The notes under the pieces were generated by a model. That model saw only the letters and a program-made list of their open reading frames with translations. It did not search any database and was not told the origin of the DNA. Position numbers and translations under genes: made by a program. 64,000 nucleotides of DNA from NCBI GenBank assembly GCA_947454485.1, contig CANGJJ010000006.1:171097-235096 (forward strand), in the 5' to 3' direction. The stretch comes from Beijerinckiaceae bacterium (GTDB taxonomy: Bacteria > Pseudomonadota > Alphaproteobacteria > Rhizobiales > Beijerinckiaceae). This document shows, piece after piece, positions 1-9,186 of the stretch; the stretch's first letter is position 1; each line of letters opens with the position of its first letter.

Positions 1-392
1 GGGCTGATGACCACGACCTTTTTCATATTGAGGGCGCGCATGGCCTCAACCACAAGACCAATGGTCGAGAAAGTGGGGCGCGATGTCGCCTGCGCAATCT
101 TGGACAAGACGCGCTGATCTCCCTCAACGCCTTCCTTCATGGATGTACCGGTACAATGAAAGACGATGGCGTCAGGATCCGCATCCATCAACAAATCCGT
201 CGCCTGTTCGATACGAGGCTCCAGATCGCTCAATGTTAGTTGAGGATTTCCAGCAATGCGTGCACGCATCACATGGATCGCCATTCCATCGGGCGCATAT
301 TTGTTGAACTGCGGCTCACTCATCGTATTCACTGCAGGGATGATGAGCCCGAGCCTCAGGCTGAGGGGTTGGTAGTCAGCAATTGCGCTCAT
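1..392 (-). CDS. Asp/Glu racemase / maleate isomerase-like protein, 3' part beyond window
   Basis: The first 130 residues of a minus-strand gene are visible; its C-terminus lies outside the window. It starts with MSAIADYQ, and the segment IVFHCTGTSM carries the candidate first catalytic cysteine of the aspartate/glutamate racemase superfamily, which includes maleate cis-trans isomerase and arylmalonate decarboxylase. The gene at 43266 has the same segment as FACTGTSY and is a full-length paralogue, which supports the call. The family uses two cysteines; the second would be in the missing half. It is divergent from a Bug binding protein, suggesting a transport/enzyme pair for a dicarboxylic acid. 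The substrate is unknown. Confidence 0.75.
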   Translation of the reverse strand, partial: MSAIADYQPLSLRLGLIIPAVNTMSEPQFNKYAPDGMAIHVMRARIAGNPQLTLSDLEPRIEQATDLLMDADPDAIVFHCTGTSMKEGVEGDQRVLSKIAQATSRPTFSTIGLVVEAMRALNMKKVVVIS

Positions 393-531
393 GGCGTCCT
401 CCCGAAGGTATTGAACCCAGTCTAGCCCATCACTCCTGGCAATCAAGGCTCGCCTTGTGCTTGCCTTTTGCGGTGATCTGGATTGAACTAACGAAAAGCT
501 GCCAAAGAGCAGCCTTGTTTGGGAGGACATC

Positions 532-1494
532 ATGCGTCGCAGTTTCTTGCGCTTTGTAGCTTGCGCTCTGGCAACAGCATCTCTCAGCGCACCGCTTCAC
601 GCTGCAGACTGGCCGCAAGATCGGGCCATTCGCATCATCGTCCCCTTTGAACCTGCTGGCTTGGTCGATATCATTGGGCGCATTCTTGCCGATCAATTGT
701 CACGCGAACTCGGCCAATCAGTCGTGGTGGAGAATCGTGGCGGCGCTGGAGGCAAGAATGGGTCGTTGCAGGCCATGCGCGCGCCAGCTGACGGATATAC
801 GCTACTCTTGTCGGGCCTTGCCTCGCATGTCATCGCGCCTCTGACCTCTGATCCCAAGCCCTATGATGGCGTCAAAGACTTCACGCATATCGCCTATCTC
901 AGTGGCCCACCCATGGTAGTTGCTGTCTCAGGTAAGAGCGACATCACTTCATTCGCCGATATAATCGCCAAAGCCAAAGAGTCGAAGGTTGATGGCTATG
1001 CATCAGCCGGCGTCGGTACTTTGAGCTATATCATCATGGAGTCGGTTCTGAAGGCGAACAAAGCCTCGATCCCACATGTGCCTTACAACACAGCTGCACT
1101 GAACGACATTATCGCAGGCCGGGTGCCAGTTGGCGTTTTCAGTTACGGCCCTGTTGCAGCGCAAGCAGCCTCTGGCACGATGCGCATGGTTGCTCTTTCG
1201 ACAGCACAGCGTCATCCGGGGGCCGCCTCCGTGCCCACGCTCAAAGAGCTTGGCTATGACGTGGTCGCGCCCAGCTGGGTCGCATTGTCTGCGCCCGCCG
1301 GCCTTGATCCTGCAATTGTGCAAAAGCTCAATGCGGCGACCAATCGCATTTTGGGTCATGAAGAGGTCAAGAAGCGTCTGTTCGAAGACGCCATTGCCAT
1401 TGAACTCATGTCACCGGCGCAGACAGCGGCGTTCGTTGCAAGCGAAACCACGGCTTGGACAGGCCGCATGAAATCCATGGGCATGATCAAATAG
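532..1494 (+). CDS. Bug/TctC-family tripartite tricarboxylate transporter substrate-binding protein
   Basis: A 320-residue periplasmic solute-binding protein. Residues 1-24 form a Sec signal peptide ending LHAADWP. The mature start AIRIIVPFEPAG and the VVENRGGAGG block near residue 70 are the typical Bug family signatures that shape the ligand cleft for carboxylates. A GGGAGG ribosome site precedes the ATG. No TctA or TctB membrane subunits lie nearby, so it is an orphan binding protein, common in this family. It is divergent from the racemase-like gene at the left edge. The ligand cannot be read from sequence; an organic acid or aromatic acid is the family expectation. Confidence 0.88.
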   Translation: MRRSFLRFVACALATASLSAPLHAADWPQDRAIRIIVPFEPAGLVDIIGRILADQLSRELGQSVVVENRGGAGGKNGSLQAMRAPADGYTLLLSGLASHVIAPLTSDPKPYDGVKDFTHIAYLSGPPMVVAVSGKSDITSFADIIAKAKESKVDGYASAGVGTLSYIIMESVLKANKASIPHVPYNTAALNDIIAGRVPVGVFSYGPVAAQAASGTMRMVALSTAQRHPGAASVPTLKELGYDVVAPSWVALSAPAGLDPAIVQKLNAATNRILGHEEVKKRLFEDAIAIELMSPAQTAAFVASETTAWTGRMKSMGMIK

Positions 1495-1579
1495 GACCGA
1501 CCCTGGACGGCCTCTGGCCCTTATCTTGTCATGATCAGATCAGCATGGCATGAAAGTCCCATGGAAGTGGGAGATACTC

Positions 1580-2566
1580 ATGTTGAAATCTATGCGCATC
1601 GCTGCAGCGCTCATGGTCACGGGCTTTGGCGTGCTCACGCCTGCGATCTCACAAGAGGCCTATCCCTCCAAAACAATCAATCTCGTCCTGCCCCTCGCTG
1701 CTGGCACCGGCATGGACAGCCTGCTGCGCATCTATGCGGATGAACTGCAGACTGCGCTCGGCAAGCCCGTCGTTGTGCGCAACGAAACGGGGGCGTCCTT
1801 CTTGATGGCACCCCAGAGCGTTGCCCGCTCAGTCCCTGATGGACACACTTTGCTGGCAACCGTAAGCCCGACGCTCGTCATCAGTCCGAATTATTTCAAG
1901 CAAATCCCCTATGATCCCGATAAGGACTTTGTCCCAATCGCGGCTTATGTGCAGTCCCCCTTCATTCTGGTCGCAAGCGCCAAGTCTGGCATCAAGACTG
2001 CGCAAGATATGTTGCGTGTGGCCAAGGAAAAGAAGGGCGCGCTCAATTACGCCACCTTTGGCGTTGGCACACAGCAGAGCCTTGCCTTTGAAGCTTTGAA
2101 ACAACGCTATGGTTTTGAGATGCAGGAAGTGCCCTATCGCGCGACCCAGCAAATCCTGACAGATGTCAGCAATGGTGATGTGCAGCTCGCCTTCGTCGAA
2201 ACAGCTGCGTCGCAAGCCATGATCAATGAGGGCAAGCTTCAACCGCTCGCTGTGACATCGAAGGGGCGCCTCGGCCTCTATCCCAATGTCCCAACTTTGG
2301 GTGAGGCACTGGGCGCTGCGGATCTGGATGTTGTGGCTTGGCACATTCTGCTGGCACCTGCGCAAACGCCGCCCGACGTGCTCGAGATCATCAAGAAGCA
2401 GACCAGCATCATCACTGCAAAGCCGCGCTTTACAGAGTTGGCAGCCAATCTCGGTCTGATTGTGCAGACACCACAGAGCTCAGACGAGATCCGCAAGATG
2501 CTTGAGAGCGAGCGTCAGCGCTGGGGCATCGTGCTGGAAAAGGCAGGCCTCAAGCATTCACGCTGA
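1580..2566 (+). CDS. Bug/TctC-family substrate-binding protein
   Basis: A periplasmic binding protein of 328 residues when started at the ATG at 1580, which follows GGGAG and gives MLKSMRIAAALMVTG, a clean signal peptide cut near SQEAYPS. The longer reading from 1550 lacks a ribosome site. The fold signatures are present: INLVLPLAAGTGMDS at the mature N-terminus, then VVVRNETGASF, where the usual ENRPGA glycine-proline block is altered. It sits 85 bp after another Bug gene on the same strand, so the two could be co-transcribed. The ligand is unknown, and no membrane subunits are nearby. Confidence 0.87.
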   Translation: MLKSMRIAAALMVTGFGVLTPAISQEAYPSKTINLVLPLAAGTGMDSLLRIYADELQTALGKPVVVRNETGASFLMAPQSVARSVPDGHTLLATVSPTLVISPNYFKQIPYDPDKDFVPIAAYVQSPFILVASAKSGIKTAQDMLRVAKEKKGALNYATFGVGTQQSLAFEALKQRYGFEMQEVPYRATQQILTDVSNGDVQLAFVETAASQAMINEGKLQPLAVTSKGRLGLYPNVPTLGEALGAADLDVVAWHILLAPAQTPPDVLEIIKKQTSIITAKPRFTELAANLGLIVQTPQSSDEIRKMLESERQRWGIVLEKAGLKHSR

Positions 2567-2581
2567 GGCCCGACCATCGCG

Positions 2582-3463
2582 TCACCCCATCAAGGGCGAG
2601 GGAAAAAACTTCTCCAACCAGCCCTTGATGATGGCACGGGTGCGCGGGGCATTGTCCGGTGAGAGCGGGAAATGGGACGTACCCGACATCATCATCAGCT
2701 CGGTATTGGAGCCAGCTTTTTCAAACATGCGCAGCGATTGCTCTGAAGGGGTCACGCTGTCATTGGCCATGTGAAAGAGCAGCAGAGGACGTGGCGAAAT
2801 ATTGCCGACCACATCTTCTGCACGAAAGTCGTTCATGCTCTGCGCTGTCTCAACAGGCACTTCCATCAGAGACTTCGGCGAAAGATTCTTGCGCAGATGT
2901 TCAGGGATCGGCACGACATCAAACCGCGAGACCCACATGCTCTCGCCTGTGGCCTCACGATGACGACGACCATCTTCCAAAAGCTTTGTGAAGCGCGCCC
3001 AAGCCTCAGGTGTGGGATGCTGACCACGGAACTTGCGCTCGCCATGACCCCAGCCACATGAAGAGACGACGCAGGCCACGCGCTCATCTATGCCTGCTGT
3101 ATAGACAGCGACAGCTGCACCAAAACTGTGACCAATCACGCCAATGCGCGCAGAATCAATCTCGGGCAAGCTGGCAAGAAAAGTCAGCGCGTTCTTTGTG
3201 TCGGCAACCTGATCAAAGCATCGGATCTGCCCCTTGGCGCCTTCACTCGTGCCGCAACCGCGCATATCAAAACGGAAAGCCGCATAGCCAAAGTCCTCGA
3301 TCATCCGCGCTTGCAGCTCGGCATGTGAGTCGTCTTTGGAACCTGCAAAACCGTGCAAAACGAGAAATGCAGGAAGCTTGCCATTGGCTGGACGCTTCTC
3401 AGGCAGGTGCAAGATCCCTGCGAGCTTCAAACCGTCAGATTGAAACGTATAAGCCTGTTCCAC
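2582..3463 (-). CDS. Alpha/beta hydrolase (serine hydrolase)
   Basis: A 293-residue cytoplasmic alpha/beta hydrolase. HGFAGSKDD provides the oxyanion strand, GHSFGAA near residue 113 carries the nucleophilic serine, HMANDSVTP the acidic residue and GTSHFPL the catalytic histidine. The start is a GTG preceded by AGGGGGA. No signal peptide is visible. It is convergent with the Bug gene at 1580 and divergent from the metallohydrolase at 3641. The family contains esterases, C-C hydrolases and dienelactone-type enzymes. With no closer motif, the substrate is left open, though the setting suggests an ester or ring-cleavage product. Confidence 0.85.
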   Translation of the reverse strand: MEQAYTFQSDGLKLAGILHLPEKRPANGKLPAFLVLHGFAGSKDDSHAELQARMIEDFGYAAFRFDMRGCGTSEGAKGQIRCFDQVADTKNALTFLASLPEIDSARIGVIGHSFGAAVAVYTAGIDERVACVVSSCGWGHGERKFRGQHPTPEAWARFTKLLEDGRRHREATGESMWVSRFDVVPIPEHLRKNLSPKSLMEVPVETAQSMNDFRAEDVVGNISPRPLLLFHMANDSVTPSEQSLRMFEKAGSNTELMMMSGTSHFPLSPDNAPRTRAIIKGWLEKFFPSPLMG

Positions 3464-3495
3464 GCAGTCCCCCTGCTAGTCTCGACATATTGCTA

Positions 3496-3517
3496 TTTTC
3501 GCAAGTTGTAGCGAAAA
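3496..3517. promoter_or_regulatory. Candidate operator in a divergent promoter region
   Basis: A 7-bp inverted repeat, TTTTCGC and GCGAAAA separated by 8 nt, lies between the divergent alpha/beta hydrolase and metallohydrolase genes. Its size and spacing suit a dimeric repressor site. No cognate regulator is adjacent, so the role is inferred from position only. Confidence 0.3.
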
Positions 3518-3640
3518 GCGACCTCCCATGCAATTTGAACCAGAGATTTCAAACCTCCAAGCATCAGGCGTTTGACAGAAGGTGCTTAGTCTTTATTCTT
3601 CGCACACAGAGGCCGCCAGAGCCCATCGGGGGAGTAAACC

Positions 3641-4609
3641 ATGCCACTTGATCGTCGCAGACTCGTTTTGTCAGCCGGCATTACCAGCGCCGCCTTCGCA
3701 CTCGATGGGCCTTTGGCGCTTTTCCCCGCCGCGCAAGCCGCACAGTTCAACAATACGACTGAGCCCAGTGTTCGCCGTTTCAAGGTCGGCGAAATTGAAT
3801 GTATCGCGGTCAATGACGGCCTGTGGGAACGTGAGCACGCGGAAGATTTCATCGCCAATGCCAGCGTGGCTGACACAAAGAAGGCGCTCGAAGCTGGCGG
3901 CATGGATCCCGCGCGCATCTCCATGGCGATGACGGTGATGATCGTGAAGACCGGTGGCAAGACCTATCTGATTGACACCGGCACGGGCGGCGAAGTGGTG
4001 AAGACGGCGGGCACTCTGCTCAATAGCTTGAAGCTGGCTGGCATCACGCCGGAACAAATTGACGGCATTCTCCTCACCCATTTCCATGCCGATCACATCT
4101 ACGGCATGATGGTAGGCAAGACAGACGAGCGAATCTTCCCCAATGCGCAAATGATCATGTCAGAAACCGAGTTCAATTATTGGACACAACCCGACATTTT
4201 CAAAGAACAGCCCGAGCGTCGTCACTCCTATATTCGCCGCATCCATAGCTTCTTCCCCAAATGGAAGAATATGTGCACGCTCGTAGCAGGAGAAAAAGAT
4301 GTGCTGCCAGGCGTGCGCATCATTCCCGCTTTTGGCCATTCACCCGGCCATAGCGCGTTTCATATTTCATCCGGCAAGGACCAATTCTTCTATCTGGGTG
4401 ACACCGCCAATATTCAGGCACTCTTCGTGCCCAATCCGCAGTGGCATGTGTTCTATGATCAGGATGGTGCTGTAGCTGAGGCCTCGCGTCGCAAGCTTTT
4501 TGATCGCGTTGTCGCCGAAGGCGCTATTGCCTGCTGCACACATTTTGCCTGGCCCTCGATGGGCAAGATTAGCAAGGACGGCAAAAGCTACGCTTACACG
4601 GCTGTGTGA
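3641..4609 (+). CDS. Exported metallo-beta-lactamase-fold hydrolase
   Basis: A 322-residue MBL-fold enzyme. The zinc motif HFHADH lies near residues 147-152, with further ligand regions in GHSPGHS, YLGDTAN and the late CTHFAWP. The N-terminus MPLDRRRLVLSAG looks like a Tat-type leader ending at AAQAAQ, so it probably acts in the periplasm. Subfamily relatives hydrolyse lactones, esters or phosphoesters; N-acyl-homoserine lactonase-like annotation is common for this type but cannot be confirmed here. It starts at an ATG 177 bp from the divergent hydrolase, with an inverted repeat between them, and is convergent with the Bug-like gene at 4646. Confidence 0.85.
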   Translation: MPLDRRRLVLSAGITSAAFALDGPLALFPAAQAAQFNNTTEPSVRRFKVGEIECIAVNDGLWEREHAEDFIANASVADTKKALEAGGMDPARISMAMTVMIVKTGGKTYLIDTGTGGEVVKTAGTLLNSLKLAGITPEQIDGILLTHFHADHIYGMMVGKTDERIFPNAQMIMSETEFNYWTQPDIFKEQPERRHSYIRRIHSFFPKWKNMCTLVAGEKDVLPGVRIIPAFGHSPGHSAFHISSGKDQFFYLGDTANIQALFVPNPQWHVFYDQDGAVAEASRRKLFDRVVAEGAIACCTHFAWPSMGKISKDGKSYAYTAV

Positions 4610-4645
4610 GCGTAGATCCCCCCTCACCCTGCAAGCCAGGACTGA

Positions 4646-5659
4646 TTATTCGCTATAAACAGCCTTGAGGCGCTGCGTCAGCGCCTCAGGCAAAGCACCC
4701 AGATTGTGGCTTAGCTGCTGGAGCTCCTCGCCCTTCATGGGCGACAGACCCAGACGCATCTGCGTCAACTCGTCGCGAAACTCTTTGTCCGTCATCGTCG
4801 CATCAAAGGCACGGCGCAGCGCTTCCACGCGCTCGGCTGGAACTTTTGGCGTGGTGAAAAAGGATGTCCCAACTTCGGTTGCTGAAACAAGTGCAGCAAG
4901 GATCTGCTTGTCCTCATACTTACGCGCAAGCTCAATCACCGTCGGCACGTCAGATAGATCAGGATGACGATTAAGACCGAATTGAACGAGAATCCGAATC
5001 TTCTTATTCGCGAGCCAATCAGGATGCGCGACCTTGAGCGCTTCCCAAGCCGTGTTGTGGCCCTCAACCTCGCCGCGCTCGACGGCAAGCATCGCTTCAT
5101 TCGTTCCCTTATAGCCCATCACGAGCTTGAATTTGTAACCCAGCAAACGATTCATGACAGTGGGATAGATCGACACGGTTGAACCTGCGCCCGTGCCCGC
5201 CAGTACTGTCTCGCGGGTCAAAACATCCTCGACTTTCATCACTGGCACAGCATCGCTCACAAAGATCATATTGATGAGCGGATTGATCCGGCCAATCCAG
5301 TTGAACTGTGCCGTATCAAAGCGAACGCCCTGCACGCCCATCTTTTGTTCAAGCGAAAGGGTGGGCGCGCCGATAGACAGGACCGTGCCATCTTGAGGCG
5401 CGACAGAATAAACATGAGCCGCCGCTTGGAAACTCCCAGCCCCTGGCATATTGCGTGCGACGACCTGCGGCTGTCCGGGAATATGCTTGCCCATATGACG
5501 CGCCAGCGCGCGCGCATAGGCATCATTGCTACCACCCGTCGTAAAGCCAATGATGAGGTCGATGGTCTTGCCACGATAAAAATCCGCAACGCTTTGCGCT
5601 TGAGCCTGCGCGCTGACGAATATCAAGGCCAGCGCGGCCATCATGGGCTTCCACATCAC
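4646..5659 (-). CDS. Tripartite tricarboxylate transporter-type substrate-binding protein (divergent branch)
   Basis: A 337-residue exported protein with signal peptide residues 1-21 (ending AQAQSVADFY). The mature start, YRGKTIDLIIGFTTGGSNDAYARA, and the VVARNMPGAGS block resemble Bug/TctC proteins, but the FYRGKTI beginning marks a separate branch often annotated as a tricarboxylate-type receptor. It is divergent from the canonical Bug gene at 5807, with 147 bp between start codons that must hold both promoters. There is no membrane partner. The ligand is unknown. Confidence 0.82.
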   Translation of the reverse strand: MMWKPMMAALALIFVSAQAQAQSVADFYRGKTIDLIIGFTTGGSNDAYARALARHMGKHIPGQPQVVARNMPGAGSFQAAAHVYSVAPQDGTVLSIGAPTLSLEQKMGVQGVRFDTAQFNWIGRINPLINMIFVSDAVPVMKVEDVLTRETVLAGTGAGSTVSIYPTVMNRLLGYKFKLVMGYKGTNEAMLAVERGEVEGHNTAWEALKVAHPDWLANKKIRILVQFGLNRHPDLSDVPTVIELARKYEDKQILAALVSATEVGTSFFTTPKVPAERVEALRRAFDATMTDKEFRDELTQMRLGLSPMKGEELQQLSHNLGALPEALTQRLKAVYSE

Positions 5660-5806
5660 AGATCTCCCCCACAGTCTTGTTCGCTTTTATCGAGCAGCGT
5701 TAGAGCGAGTGTAATCAGCTGAAACGCCCGGCGCCAGCCCCCTGGGCTGACAGGCCATGCGAGCAAGGGTAAACTGAGCCAAATCTCATTGGGGAAGGCT
5801 CTGACC

Positions 5807-6781
5807 ATGCATCGTCGTACTCTGCTCTCAGGCATCGCGGCAGGATTGATTCTCGCACAGGCGAATGTGCAGGCTCAGGAGACCTATCCCAACAAGCCCA
5901 TCAAGCTCGTGATCCCCTCATCCCCCGGCGGCGTGCATGATATCATCGCGCGTCTGTGGGCAGACAAGATGCAAGACGGGCTCGGTACTGTCTATGTTGA
6001 AAACAAATCGGGCGCTGGCAGCATTATCGGCACGGTTGAAGTCGCACGCGCGCAACCTGACGGCTATACGCTCCTTCTGGGCAGCAACACTACCCATGTT
6101 CTAGCCCCACTGCAGCAGACCAATATCGCCTTTCATCCTATCAATGATTTTGAATTGGCCAGCGTCTTTGCAACCACCTCACTCGCCTTGCTGGTCAAGG
6201 CGGACCTGCCCGTCAAGAATGTGCAAGAGTTGATTGCTTTGGCCAAGAAAGAGCCCAACAAACTCTCTTACGCCCATGCGGGTCTTGGCACGTCCACCCA
6301 TGTCACAGCAGAATTGTTCAAGAAGGTCGCAGGCAATCTCGACATTGTGCCAGTTCCCTATCGTGGCATGGGACCAGCTATGTTGGATGTCGTGTCCGGT
6401 CGCGTCGATGTAATGTTTGCTAATATCACAGCGCAGATCGTCGAGTTTCACACCAGCGGCAAGATGCGCATGATCGCTGTCACCGCGCCCGAACGCATCG
6501 ACATCGTGCCGCAAATTGCAACCGTGCATGAGCAAGGCCTTGCAGGCTTTGCATCCCAGAGCTTCTTTGGCCTTTATGCACCTGCAAAAACACCCGCTCC
6601 CATCGTCGCCCGCATCAATGAATTGACGGAGAAGGCGCTCGCTGATGAGACCTTCCGCAAAAAGCTTGCCGATGCGGGCTATGAGCCCTTGCGCGGTATG
6701 TCGCCCGCCAAATCGGCCGCTTATATGAAGGCCGAGATCGACAAATGGCGGCCCATCATGGCCTCGATCGAGCAGAAATAA
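5807..6781 (+). CDS. Bug/TctC-family substrate-binding protein
   Basis: A 324-residue protein started at the ATG at 5807, which follows GGGGAAGG; the upstream TTG is less likely. The leader MHRRTLLSGIAAGLILAQ ends near VQAQETY. Family motifs are IKLVIPSSPGGVHDI and VYVENKSGAGS. The gene is followed within 30 bp by a strong hairpin, so it forms a single transcription unit. It belongs to the orphan Bug set of this window; function beyond high-affinity periplasmic capture of a small acid cannot be stated. Confidence 0.88.
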   Translation: MHRRTLLSGIAAGLILAQANVQAQETYPNKPIKLVIPSSPGGVHDIIARLWADKMQDGLGTVYVENKSGAGSIIGTVEVARAQPDGYTLLLGSNTTHVLAPLQQTNIAFHPINDFELASVFATTSLALLVKADLPVKNVQELIALAKKEPNKLSYAHAGLGTSTHVTAELFKKVAGNLDIVPVPYRGMGPAMLDVVSGRVDVMFANITAQIVEFHTSGKMRMIAVTAPERIDIVPQIATVHEQGLAGFASQSFFGLYAPAKTPAPIVARINELTEKALADETFRKKLADAGYEPLRGMSPAKSAAYMKAEIDKWRPIMASIEQK

Positions 6782-6798
6782 GCAAGCCTCCAACAAAG

Positions 6799-6838
6799 CC
6801 AAAGCGCCCCGCTTCCGAAGTGGGGCGTTTTGCTTTGG
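6799..6838 (+). terminator. Rho-independent terminator after the Bug gene
   Basis: A hairpin with arms CGCCCCGCTT and AAGTGGGGCG (one G:U pair) is followed by TTTTGCTTT. It lies 20 bp past the stop codon of the Bug gene at 5807. Confidence 0.75.
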
Positions 6839-6935
6839 TGAAGCAGAGATTGCACTTGAAGATAGAGAGCCCCCTCGCCTAACCTGTCACAAACACGCGG
6901 GCCCCTGTTCGGCCCAGCGGAATTAGGAGCGAAGA

Positions 6936-7904
6936 ATGTCCAAGTTGAGCCGCCAGATTGCAGGCCTGTTTGTTGCTGCTTGTTGTGCAGCAAGCTCCAT
7001 GAGCTCGGCACTGGCACAAAGCCGCACCATCAAGCTCATTATACCGCTCTCCGCTGGTGGCCCGAATGACACGGTTGGCCGTTTGGCCGCTGAGCATATT
7101 ACACGCAATCAGGGCGTGACGATGATCGTCGAAAATCGCCCGGGTGCCGGCAGCGTCATCGGCACAGAAGTGGTCGCGCGCTCGGCCCCTGACGGTAATA
7201 CCTTGCTGATGGCGGCAGGCTCATTCCTCGTCAATCCGCATATCAAAAAGCTGAGCTATGATCCGCTCACAAGCTTCGAGCCCATTTGCTATCTCGCGCG
7301 CTCGCCTCATCTCATCGTAACCCCCGCATCGTCTCCCTATAAAACCTTTCAAGAGCTGATTGCCGCAGCCAAGCAACGCCCGGGCGAGCTGATGTTCGCA
7401 GCCAATGGACCTGGCACATCGCAGCATATCGAGCTGGAGATGATGAAGGCGGCAACAGGCGCCAATATCACCTTCGTGCCATTCACGGGGGACTCTCCAA
7501 CACTGAATGCACTGCTCGGCGACCAGATTTCGGTTGGCATCGTCGATCTACTCACCGCCTATGAATATGTGAAGATTGGCAAGCTGCGCGTGCTGGCTGT
7601 TGGCACACCAGAGCGTCTCAACAAATTGCCCGATGTGCCGAGTGTCGCTGAACTCGGCTTCCCCGGCGCTGACTGGGCTGGAACGCTCGGTGTCGTTGCG
7701 CCTGCTGGGACACCCAAGGATAAAGTTGAACAGCTGATCGGCTGGTTCAAAGCTGCGATCAATGCACCCGATGTATTGGCCCGTTTCGATCAGCTGGGGC
7801 TCTATCCGATGGGTCTGTGCGGCGCTGATTATGGTAATTATATGCGCACGAAATTCGATGAGAATGGCCGCGTGATCCGCGCCTCAAGCATCAAGGCCGA
7901 ATAG
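6936..7904 (+). CDS. Bug/TctC-family substrate-binding protein
   Basis: A 322-residue exported binding protein. The leader MSKLSRQIAGLFVAACC runs to SALAQSRT. Signatures are IKLIIPLSAGGPNDT and MIVENRPGAGSVIGT, the canonical Bug cleft sequence. Ribosome site GGAGCGAAG precedes the ATG. The next gene on the same strand, an alpha-hydroxyacid oxidase, begins about 40 bp downstream, so the pair probably forms an operon. This makes a 2-hydroxy acid a reasonable guess for the ligand, by context only. Confidence 0.88.
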   Translation: MSKLSRQIAGLFVAACCAASSMSSALAQSRTIKLIIPLSAGGPNDTVGRLAAEHITRNQGVTMIVENRPGAGSVIGTEVVARSAPDGNTLLMAAGSFLVNPHIKKLSYDPLTSFEPICYLARSPHLIVTPASSPYKTFQELIAAAKQRPGELMFAANGPGTSQHIELEMMKAATGANITFVPFTGDSPTLNALLGDQISVGIVDLLTAYEYVKIGKLRVLAVGTPERLNKLPDVPSVAELGFPGADWAGTLGVVAPAGTPKDKVEQLIGWFKAAINAPDVLARFDQLGLYPMGLCGADYGNYMRTKFDENGRVIRASSIKAE

Positions 7905-7944
7905 GTCCACACACAAGAGCGCGAACTAACAAATGGGGGGAAGC

Positions 7945-9162
7945 ATGGAGAGGTCTCGCAGATCTGTTCTGGCAGGCGGAGCAGCCGCTCTGTGCAGCCT
8001 CGCGACATCAACGGCTTTTGCGCAAGCTGCGCGCCCCCAAAGCGGCGAGGAAATGACGCGACCCGATATTGCTTATGAAGGCAGTAAGGCGCGCAAAAAG
8101 CTCTCGATCGTCAATCTTCTTGAGCTTGAACCCGAAGCCAAAAAAATCCTGCCCGATGGCGGCTTCCAATATATCGCCAGCGGATCTGGCGCAAATTGGA
8201 CGCGCGAAGAAAACATGCGCGCCTTTCAAGACATACGTATTGAGCCACAATCATTGTCAGGAGTCAGCAAGGTTGATCTGAAGACGACAATCCTCGGCTC
8301 TGAACTCTCGATGCCTATATTTATTCCACCTATGGGCAGCCACGGCCTTGCGCATGTTATGAAAGAGGAGGCTGCATCACGCGCCGCCCATGCGGTCGGC
8401 ACTTTAATGACGACCTCCACACAGTCCAATCTCAGCATGGAAGAAATCGCAAGCTTCAATCCGGGACCCAAATGGTTCCAGATCTATGTGCCTAGTGACC
8501 GTGGCTATTTGCGTGAATTGTGTCAGCGCGCAAAGGCAGCCGGCTATAGCGCCGTCGCACCGACAATCGACAATAACTACGCCTATCCACGCGAAGAGAA
8601 TATCCGCAACTCGTTCCGCCCGCCCGCTTCGCTCGGCAAAGGCAATATGCCGCGCAGCATTGCAGACCCCAAAGAAGCAGCGCGTGTTTTTGATGAACGC
8701 AAGCGTGATCTCAATTGGGATGATCTCGACTTCATCAAGAAAGAATTCGGTGGTCCTGTGATCGTCAAGGGCGTCATGTCGCCTAAAGTTGCCGATATGG
8801 CCTGCAAACGCGGCATGGATGCTGTCTATGTGTCCAACCATGGAGGCCGCGCTTTTGACGGCGTTGAAGCCTCCATCCACGCCTTGCCACGCATTGCAGA
8901 GAGCGTCGCAGGGCGTTTGCCTATCATTTTCGACAGCGGCGTACGGCGCGGCACGGATGTGTTCAAGGCCCTTGCGCTGGGCGCAACAGTTGTGGGCTGC
9001 GGCCGCCCTGTGTTCTTTGGCGTGGCGCTCGGCGGCGCGGAGGGCGCACAAAGCGTACTGGAATATATGCGCGACAATTTGACGTTGGTGATGCGCCTTG
9101 CCGGAACCGCGCGGGTTGCTGACATCAACAAAGACTATTTGGTGCCGATGCGCCGGACTTGA
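7945..9162 (+). CDS. Exported FMN-dependent alpha-hydroxyacid oxidase/dehydrogenase
   Basis: A 405-residue member of the L-lactate dehydrogenase/glycolate oxidase family. It shows FQIYVPSDRGY, the catalytic SNHGGRAFDG (His and Arg of the active site) and the FMN phosphate segment FDSGVRRGTDV. The start at 7945 follows GGGGGGAAG and yields MERSRRSVLAGGAAA, a Tat-like twin-arginine leader cut after AFAQ. Most relatives are cytoplasmic or membrane-bound, so export is notable; Tat would allow folded FMN protein to be exported. It lies just after a Bug gene. The expected reaction is oxidation of an (S)-2-hydroxy acid to the 2-oxo acid; the exact acid is unknown. Confidence 0.85.
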   Translation: MERSRRSVLAGGAAALCSLATSTAFAQAARPQSGEEMTRPDIAYEGSKARKKLSIVNLLELEPEAKKILPDGGFQYIASGSGANWTREENMRAFQDIRIEPQSLSGVSKVDLKTTILGSELSMPIFIPPMGSHGLAHVMKEEAASRAAHAVGTLMTTSTQSNLSMEEIASFNPGPKWFQIYVPSDRGYLRELCQRAKAAGYSAVAPTIDNNYAYPREENIRNSFRPPASLGKGNMPRSIADPKEAARVFDERKRDLNWDDLDFIKKEFGGPVIVKGVMSPKVADMACKRGMDAVYVSNHGGRAFDGVEASIHALPRIAESVAGRLPIIFDSGVRRGTDVFKALALGATVVGCGRPVFFGVALGGAEGAQSVLEYMRDNLTLVMRLAGTARVADINKDYLVPMRRT

Positions 9163-9165
9163 GCG

Positions 9166-9180
9166 GCAGGCTTTGCCTGC
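9166..9180. terminator. Small hairpin between convergent genes
   Basis: GCAGGC and GCCTGC pair around a TTT loop, between the ends of the oxidase and the MarR gene. There is no long T-run, so its action as a terminator is uncertain. Confidence 0.35.
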
Positions 9181-9186
9181 GACTGA

